Source: Reclinomonas americana ATCC 50394 (Eukaryota > Jakobida > Jakobea > Jakobida). From it: a DNA stretch of 64,000 bases. Shown here piece by piece: positions 56,679-64,000 of this stretch. Within the stretch, counting starts at the first letter, position 1. Every line of letters begins with the position of its first letter. The notes beneath the pieces are model-generated. The model made no database searches and had not been told where the DNA came from. It saw only the letters and a program-made list of their open reading frames with translations. The stretch lies in the NCBI GenBank assembly GCA_048213135.1, contig PS015202.1, positions 87,795 through 151,794 on the forward strand, read 5' to 3'. The translations under genes were made by a program, and so were the position numbers.

Positions 56679-58270
56679 ATGAGCAGCGCGACAGCAGCAG
56701 CTGGTGCTGCTGCTGTGCTGCATGCACCGCCATTACGGGAGCAGGAGGAAGAAGAGGAAGAGGAGGAGGACTTGGCTCGCGATGTGCAACTCGTGCAGCA
56801 GGCCGCCGTGTTGCAATTGAAGGAGCGACTCGGCGATGCGCGTGTGCGTGTCAGAACAGCGGTGGTTCGTGGGCGTGGAAGAGGGGGTGAGAAAGGCAAG
56901 CAAGCGATCCCAACATGCGAGTTGCCGCGCGCACAGACGCAGGTGCAACAGCAGACCGATGCTATGTTGGCCGGGGTGGCTCCGCAGCTGGAGGCACTGG
57001 GGCATGTGATCGAGCATGCGGAGGGTGCGGTGGTGCAGGAAAAGTTGCAGGAGTTCATGGTGCGAGTGAATGAGCAGTCGGCGGCGCTCCTTCAGCGGCT
57101 GGAACCGCTGTCGGGCGTCGTCAATGAGGCACTGCAGGATGCGATGGCGACAGAGGGCAAGGCAGCGGTGGCGGCAACCGAGGAGCTGGGTGATTCGGTG
57201 ACAGGCTTTGTGGAGCGGGCGCGGCTGCAGGTGCGTGTGGCCACCGACAAGCTGCACGAGATGCGAGCGCGAACCGAGGCACTGGTGCGATCGCTCGCCG
57301 AGCGCGTCGGGGAGGAGCGAGTGGTGCTGCAGCAGCGGTTTCAAGAGGTTTTTCTTTTGCTGTGTTCGTGGTAGAAAGCGAGCAGTGTCTGAAGAGAGCA
57401 ACAGGCACAGGCCACAGTGATGCACGCGGTTCGTGTGGCTGCCGAGGCCACGCGCACCTCGTGTGCCATCATTGCCAGCGAGTTGCAAGCTCGGTACCAG
57501 GCCGTGAAGAGTGCTCTCGGCAAGCATCTGGCCGGCATTGTGGCACTCGACGTGTCGTTGGATCGGAAAGGTACAGTGATCTTGCGCTCCGTCGCCAGAG
57601 TGGAACTGCGCACTGATGATACAAGCCGGCAGTGTTTGATTACACGGTCGAGTATGGTGTGTCGACGCTGAAGGCATGCGTGTGGTTCGTCACTCGCCTT
57701 TCCCGTGTGATCGATGCCCACCCCTGCATCTCACTCACCAACAATTACAGGGCCTACGCCTGTGCCATCTGGTGTGTGAAAAACTCGCGCGTGTCTCGCC
57801 ACTTGTCAGTCGAATTCTCACCGCCGTGTGGCGCACCGCCAGCACGTGCTGTCTCTCGTGCATCTGCTTTCGATACAGGAAACGCAAACTAAAGGCGCTG
57901 ATTCTCACGAGGGGCTGTGGACTCACCCTGAAAGCCATGCGCAAGGATGGCACTGTGGACGAGTACCGGCTTGGCGACATTGTTGGCGAGTAGTTGCCGA
58001 CGATGCTGATGCCGCCCTGCCCGTGAATCCCTCCCTCACATAGACTGCGACTCCACAGATATTGCGTCGGCCACCGCCAAGGCACTGAATGCACCCGGTG
58101 TTGTGGACGCAGCACGAAGGGTGTACGCCGTTGGCGTTTCAGCGCGTACGCGCGTGGCGATGCGAGGCAACCGCGCTGGACGCGCTGCAGCTGCAGCAGC
58201 GGCGGCCTCCGGCACCGAAGCCGCACAGCAGGTGATGGGCGACGTGGAGAGCGGTGGTGGCATCACATGA
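56679..58270 (+). CDS. Helical protein with C-terminal Ala-rich tail, unknown family
   Basis: ATG 56679 (MSSATAAAGAAAVLHAPPLR), a Glu run, then long amphipathic helices: DLARDVQLVQQAAVLQLKER, VQQQTDAMLAGVAPQLEALG, KLQEFMVRVNEQSAALLQRL, VNEALQDAMATEGKAAVAAT, ATDKLHEMRARTEALVRSLA. After further introns: VMHAVRVAAEATRTSCAIIA and a small Cys-containing region CCLSCICFRYRKRKLKALIL, TLKAMRKDGTVDEYRL. It ends with an Ala-rich segment (GRAAAAAAAASGTEAAQQVM). The helix composition resembles perilipin- or apolipoprotein-like lipid-surface proteins, but that is only a resemblance. Start is 57 bp from the divergent WD40 gene. Confidence 0.6.
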
Positions 58271-58365
58271 GTGTACAAGCAGAAAGACATTGTGTTCACA
58301 ATTCAACAGAAAACAAGCAAAACAAGAGAAAGAGAAAGGAGAGCCGTACACCCCAGCGTGCATCC

Positions 58366-60567
58366 TCATGTTCGTCGCTGCTGTTGTGGTTGATGGTGCT
58401 GCTGTTGGTGGTCGTGGGAGCCGTGCAGTACGCCCAGCTGACGCAGCTCATTCTGCAGTGTGGTAAAATTGGTGTGCGACGCTGCCAGTTCACGAGCGTG
58501 CCGCTCCTTGCTCTCCGCCAAGTCGGCCAGCAGGCGCTTGTTGGTTGCCGTGAGGCTCCTACTCACACCAATGAGCTGCAGGAGAACTTTCGAGACATGC
58601 CAGGAACGACTCGGCAACGCAACTCATGAGCCTCGCGAAGCATGGCGACAACTTGCTCACCCAGCCGCTCCTTGTTCCTTCCCGACTGCTCCATCCCACG
58701 TAGTCGCTCATTCTCCGCCCGCAACACCGACAGTTCCTGCGCTTGCAGCTCCTGCACCACACCATCACATACACAGCATGTCAAGAAAAAGTGTGCACAC
58801 TGTTTTCCAACGGGAGACACATCATCTGCTCCACGAAACAGCAGTCTCCACGGCAGCGCGCAGCTTGCTCTCGGCAGTGGCTGCCGAAATGCGCTCGGCC
58901 TCCAGCTGGAACTGCTCGTTTGCCCGTAACCGCTCGTGCTGCTTGGCAAACTCCTCCGTGGCATCGGCCCTGCCGGCTTGGTACAATCGGCGGAACACAC
59001 TCTTCACAATCACTGCAGTCTCGTTTGGTCGACGGCAGAGGCCACAGCAAGGGCGAGAATGAAATACGCACCACGCAGAGTGCCATTCTCCGACACCGCC
59101 GCACCACTGTGTCGATTCTCCTGCACGGCCAGCTCGATGGCCTCCAACAATTTCGTCTCCAGCTCCGCCACATCGCTCGGCAAGTGCTCATCACTGACAC
59201 CGACAGAGTGGTGGGCCCACTGCACAGCGGTAGTCGTGAGTATGATCCTCCTGATGGAGATCCACACCTCTCCGCACCTCATGTAATCTCTTTTGCGGTG
59301 TCAGTGTACTCAGTGGCGCCGAAGCAGAGGCAGTGGTGCCATCGCCAGCACTCGTGCCGAGCACACGACGTGCGCGAGCCGCCGCCTGGCGAATGCCCTG
59401 TCGTGAGGATGACAGTCCGTCGTCTTCGTCGCCATCACCGTCGCTGTCGCTGAGTGCCATCACTGTGTCGGGTGACTGGAACGACATTGCGCCACGACCG
59501 TCGTTGCCAGGCGCACGTCGATCACGCGCCCTCGGCTCCATGGTCTCATCTGCTCATGCGTTTGTCGGCGTGAGTTGGCGAACAGGCAGTCGACTTGTCT
59601 CAAGCACAGGCACAAACACACACGCACATCTCCTGCGGTCCAACTCTGCCAGCCGCCGCTCTGCTTCGAGTGTAAGTGAGCGATCCACAGTGTCGAGCAG
59701 TCGCTGGCGACCGCCAGCACCCTCCCCACCGCTCATCCACGACGAATCTGGCAACGAAGCACGCCGGTCAACTGCCGCCGACGCAGCTGCCGCCTTGACC
59801 TTCTTCAGCTTCTTCCCACCGTTGGCGACTGCGGCCTTCGGTGGCGGTTCCGCCAGCTCACGCAACCGCGACGCCACTGCAGCCTTTCGCGTTCTTTCCG
59901 GCCTCTTTCCACTCTCATCCGCCGACAACGATCGTCGCACGGCATCGCCACCGACCATGCGCGACGCAAAAGCCGGCACACTCAGTGGCGCCGGCGAGAA
60001 CAACGTGAATGTATCGCCCTCATCACCGCGACCCCACGCACTCGGCTCCAGGCCCGAGATCGACGACACCTCACCATCATCGTACTCGTCCTCGTCATCA
60101 TCGTCGTCATCGTTATCCTCGTCGTCCTCGTCGTCGTCTTCAGAGGAGCGCCATGCCAGTCCAGACTGCTCACCCGAGTCCGACACCTCCTCACCGTTGC
60201 GTGGACGCCGGCGTTCACCAGAGGTCGCACGAGAGGCCTTGCCACCACCACCACCACTGCGCTTCTTCACGCGACCGTTCGGTGCAGTCACGCGGCGTTT
60301 CGACGAGCTGCGTGCGGGCGTTTGAGTGGACAGCATCATCATCATCGCACAAGTCACACACACACACCCGTACGAGTCTGCGTGCACTGACGGCACCATG
60401 ACGGTGGAGGTGAGACGTGGTCGTGTGACACCGTTGCCATTGGACAGTGTTGTCGTCGTTGTCGTCACAGTCCCTCCCGTGACTCGCGCGCCCATGCGAC
60501 GTGTCGTGCCGGTGCCGCTGAGCATCGAGCGCGAGAGCGGCTGTGACGCCGACGAACCGCGCTGCAT
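58366..60567 (-). CDS. Acidic, basic-patch and coiled-coil protein of unknown family
   Basis: ATG 60567 (MQRGSSASQPLSRSMLSGTG). The N-terminal half is disordered: a basic region (KRRVTAPNGRVKKRSGGGGG), a very acidic run (about 60170-60070), then KKLKKVKAAAASAAVDRR. A helix TLEAERRLAELDRRR ends at a GTGCGT donor. Joining in phase gives RRYETMEPRARDRRA, which ties it to the downstream exons, so I treat the two halves as one gene. Coiled coils follow: DVAELETKLLEAIELAVQEN, EEFAKQHERLRANEQFQLEA, ELSVLRAENERLRGME, LTATNKRLLADLAESKERHA. It ends HHQPQQQRRT. Nuclear location is plausible from composition. No known domain. Confidence 0.6.
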
Positions 60568-60676
60568 TTCTTTTGTTTTCGCGCGCAAACAAGTCGGACA
60601 GGACAGCGAAGGCCATGGATTACTGCTTATTATATGAGGAGGGAGCGCGACCATGCGTCATCTCCACAGTTGCCAT

Positions 60677-63600
60677 TTACGATCGGGTGTCGTACTCAAA
60701 CGATGTCAACGAGCGACGTCGCATGAGATTTTTCAGCGGCGCCTGCTGCTGCGAGTTGTCGGAGCCGGATGGTGCGGCAGCGAGGCGATCGGTGCGGGCC
60801 TCATCGGCATCGACATCATCGTCATTGTCGTAGGGGGTGTCGACGGGAGTCGGAGTCGGCGACGGCGAGGTGGGAGTCATGGAGCGGACATCTGGCGACA
60901 AGCGTCGGCGCTTGAGCGCCTGCTGCCCGTCGCTGCCGCCGTCCGCATCGTGCGCCACATGCATGACATGGCGGTCGGCGTCGCCCGTTTCGGAGGCATC
61001 GGACCGCCGTTTGCGCTCACGTACAGGCACGTCCGCGGGCGGCGTATCCACCGGACTGGGCGACGGCAGCTCGCCTCTGGCGGCGGCGGCGGCTGCGGCT
61101 GCTGCTGCTGCGACTGCCGCCGAGGTGCGAAGCACCCGACGACGGCGCAGTACCGAGTGCGCGCTCCGACCCTCCTCCACAAACTTGAATGCCTCGAGCC
61201 GATCGAGTGAAACCGCAGACTGCAGCGCAGCCGGTGGCGGGGGCGGAGGAGGAGGAGGAGGAGGAGGAGAAAGAGGCGACTGTGGAGGTGGTAGTGCTGC
61301 GCGCGTTGGTGGAGCGGTGGGAGGAGACACGCCGATGGCGCCTCCAAGACGCCCCCGTCGCTCCTCCCGGCCCGTCACTGCAATGTTCATCACGTCGGTG
61401 GGCGCCAGCGGTGCTCGATGCCGACGATGCTGTGTCTGCGACAAGGACGACGACGGCGAGGGCGTTGGTGTCGAGGGCGACGGTGAGGCGGAGCCAAGAA
61501 CGCCGCCCAGACTGTCTTGCGACAGGTGGCGTCGCGAGGCACTGCTGCCTCGGTCGTCCTCATCCTCATCTTCACCGTCGTCGTTATCGCCACCACCGCC
61601 CCGAGCATCGCGATCGTTCACCTCCGTGCTGTCGTCTGCAAAGCCTGCTGCCGGCGTCGTCACCTCGTCATCGTCAAGCGTCGCCGCAGCCTCTCCATAG
61701 TCTTCCAGTGGTGTGCGCGCTTCGGTGACGGCGTCTTGTGCACGGAACGCAAAGCGGGCCAGCAGCGCGCCAATGGGTCGTCGCCTGCCTCGCGACACAG
61801 AACCGTCGGCACCACTCGGCGTCGTCGATGGTGAGCGCTCCTCGCCGTCAGAAAGGGGAGACGACTCGCCGAGGCCGGAGGTGGTTCGGCGTGGCAAAGT
61901 CAGTCGCATTGCAGCTGTCTCGCTCACGGCCATTGCAGCAGTAGCAGTCGTGGTGGTGGTGGATGTCGTCGTCGTCGTTGAGGCGGTCGTTGTGAATTCG
62001 GCCGCTCGATACGACAATCGCCCCGAGAACAGGTGCGACACGTTGACCAGCGGCGAAGTCGGCGAGGCGGCCTGCAGCAGCGGTTTCTGTTTCTGCCACC
62101 AGTGAGTCTCTCTGTGATGGTCGCAGCAAAGCAGATGGACTCCACACCTGCAACGGTCGGTTCTCGTCGTGCTGGAAGAACCGACTGCGTCGTGCAGTGG
62201 CCGACTGTGGAGTGGTTGCGGTGGTCGGTGTAGAGTCAGCGTCGTCTGCGGAGCAAGTGAGCGCAAGAGGGAGACAGTGTCTGTCGTACAGAGGAGGAGG
62301 GAATGCAGCCGCACCGGAGCCTGGGGTGTCGACACTGAGTGGCGACGGAGGTACAAAGGGTCGTGAGGCGCCGCTCGGACGACTGACGGCAGCTGTTGAT
62401 GGAATAGGAGATGGTCAGCAGAGCGAGCGGGGGAAAAGAGGGAAGAGGCAGCAACCGGTAACAGTAACACCACGCACTCATGTAGTTGAAAATGGTGGAG
62501 CCGGCACGGTCGATTGGCAAGCGCAGCGACTTGCGCTCCGCAGGCTGGTCGGCCAGCAATGTGGGACTTACCACCGTGGCCACCGACGGACCGGCTCTCC
62601 TCTGCAGCGACTTGGAGACTGGCTTGCGCGGCACTGCCACCCACCCACCAGACTTGTCCATCGACGACAAGGCCGGTGGCGACGGTGCTGCCGATGCAGC
62701 CGCTGTTGCGGTGGTGGTTGTTGTTGTTGTTGTTGTTGTCGACGTTGAGTCGGAAGGTGCCGCATGCGTGGTGCCTCCTAACCTCTCCTCGGCCAACACC
62801 CTGCGACTGGTTAAGCAATAGAGGAGAGAGGAAAAGAGAGGGCAGTAACACAGGCACTCAACTCGGCAAACGGCCGCATCGATCGCGGCTCCAACTCGCC
62901 ACACACGAGTGCGACCGCCGTCTCCTTGTCCAGCATTTCACCGACAAACTCCAAGTCGTCGGTGCCCAGCAAGCTCTCGTCTGGCTCCGAGAAGTGACAC
63001 AAGCGCTTGGCTATGGGATCAAAGACCACCTGGTAGCGAAACACCAACTCTGCGCGACGGAATTCGTCGGCGTACTCTCGTGGCACGGTGATGCGGTGGT
63101 CGAATTGCAGTCGCGCCAGCACACGGTCCACCTCGCGGTACTGCTGCACCATCTGGTGTGCCTTCTTGATGCCCACATTGTGAATGTTGGGCAGGTAGTC
63201 GCACCCACAAAAGATGCACAGACGAGTGATCATGTCGGGGGTGAACGACGCAAACGACAGCTGCTGATTGGCGCCAAGCATCTGCCACCAACAACGTGAG
63301 TCGCCTCTCTCCTCGCTCTCCTCTCAGGCACACACACACACACAGAGCGAGTGCAGCGTGCCTTGTACTTGAGCTCCTGCGCCTCGCCATCATTGTTCAT
63401 CTTGAAGAGGATGCGCCGGCACTGGTACGCCACCAAATCACTGTCTTCGGTGATCACCGCCTCCACATAGTCGGTGTTGCACAGGTACGCCAGCTGCGCA
63501 TCGGCCTCATACGGCGCCACCATGAACTCCACACCCTCAGCACGCAGCGCCTGCTGGAACGCATACGTCATGCCCGCCGTGACCTCAATGCCCTTGCGGA

Positions 63601-64000
63601 AGCACTCGTTCGCCTGCCCAGCAGCAGCACACACATTCACGACAAGTCCTTGTGCGGCGCCAATCATGACACGCGCGCGTAACTTCCTGCGCACGTCCCT
63701 CGCGCAGCAGTGCCAGTCCGCGCTCTCGTCCTTCCTTGCGCGACTTGTTGCGTCCCTCGTTGGTGCCGCGCTTGGCCGGCAGTGGGCGCCCATCAAACAC
63801 AATCACTGGCACCACATTGTGATGCCGCAAGAGACCCACCATGCGCATGCAGTATGCCAGGTATCTGTGTGAGTGTGTGAGAGTGTGTGGGTGGGAGCAG
63901 AGGGGGGAGTGGTGGAGGTGAAACTTGGTGGACGGCATGTTGAGGCACAGTTCGCGCGCGCAGGCATATGCGCCCCTGTGCAGCCACGCAGACGCATCCA
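60677..64000 (-). CDS. EXO1: EXO1-type 5'-3' exonuclease (5' end beyond window)
   Basis: XPG-N and XPG-I regions of the Rad2/XPG family. The right edge cuts the first exon at DASAWLHRGAYACARELCL, so about 30 N-terminal residues including the first catalytic Asp are missing. Then YLAYCMRMVGLLRHHNVVPV, IVFDGRPLPAKRGTNEGRNK, ECFRKGIEVTAGMTYAFQQA, FMVAPYEADAQLAYLCNTDY, VITEDSDLVAYQCRRILFK, and FCGCDYLPNIHNVGIKKAHQ. The catalytic acids of APYEADAQ, TEDSD and GCDY are present. FRYQVVFDPIAKRL matches the EXO1-specific block after the H3TH. The long C-terminus is disordered (poly-Pro, poly-Ala, acidic) and ends RRRSLTSFEYDTRS. EXO1 acts in mismatch repair and DNA end resection. Confidence 0.88.

Noticed and set aside
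58366-60567. Two separate genes split near 59550
   Set aside because: A GTGCGT donor and CAG acceptor join the upstream helix to the downstream exon in phase, so one gene is simpler; transcript data could overturn this.

Overview
The window is nuclear DNA of a GC-rich, intron-dense, single-celled eukaryote. Every recognisable protein is eukaryotic (HECT, CAP-Gly, F-box, Mis12, VPS26C, SLC25 carrier, EXO1). The genes are split by many short introns, mostly 50-110 bp, often rich in CA, GT or GA runs. Genes lie on both strands with 50-300 bp between them. A selenocysteine tRNA is present, so the organism should make selenoproteins; that argues against most fungi. I cannot name the species. A compact free-living protist such as an apusomonad, amoebozoan or other flagellate fits, but that is inference. 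Seven runs of N (7449-8350, 20168-20873, 27734-28155, 28920-28975, 29743-30093, 31864-31883, 33067-33086) interrupt genes.

Layout. 0-7.1 kb: a DOPA 4,5-dioxygenase-family gene (+), then a very long minus-strand gene encoding a kinase-like domain fused to a HECT-like domain, both lacking key catalytic residues. 8.3-19.0 kb: a gap-truncated unknown (-), a secreted unknown (+), an F-box/LRR gene (+) and an ankyrin gene (-). 19.1-32.1 kb: three coiled-coil CAP-Gly genes in a row (-, +, -), the last with N-terminal Kelch repeats; these look like microtubule plus-end proteins. 32.1-40.2 kb: a large orphan gene ending in poly-proline exons (+), then an R2R3 Myb gene (+).

40.4-54.7 kb: mostly conserved single genes: pirin (-), a small membrane ORF (-), VPS26C (-), Mis12 (+), an LRRC61-like gene (+), COA5/PET191 (-), an SLC25A32-like mitochondrial carrier (+), a four-helix membrane protein (+), an unknown membrane protein (-), a PIN-like/auxin-efflux-carrier-family transporter (-) with the tRNA-Sec inside its first intron, an Nnf1/PMF1-like kinetochore gene (-) and a tiny coiled-coil ORF (+). 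54.7-64.0 kb: a WD40 gene (-), an orphan helical protein (+), an acidic coiled-coil protein (-) and EXO1 (-), which runs off the right edge.

There is no operon-like organisation. Functional groupings that stand out are the CAP-Gly cluster, two MIND-complex kinetochore genes 10 kb apart, and a divergent pair of mitochondrial genes (COA5 and the carrier). A recurrent 5' splice-site form, GTTGCG(T), appears in more than 25 introns and was needed to resolve several gene models. All exon boundaries are my reading of splice signals, frame and homology; no transcript data were available.
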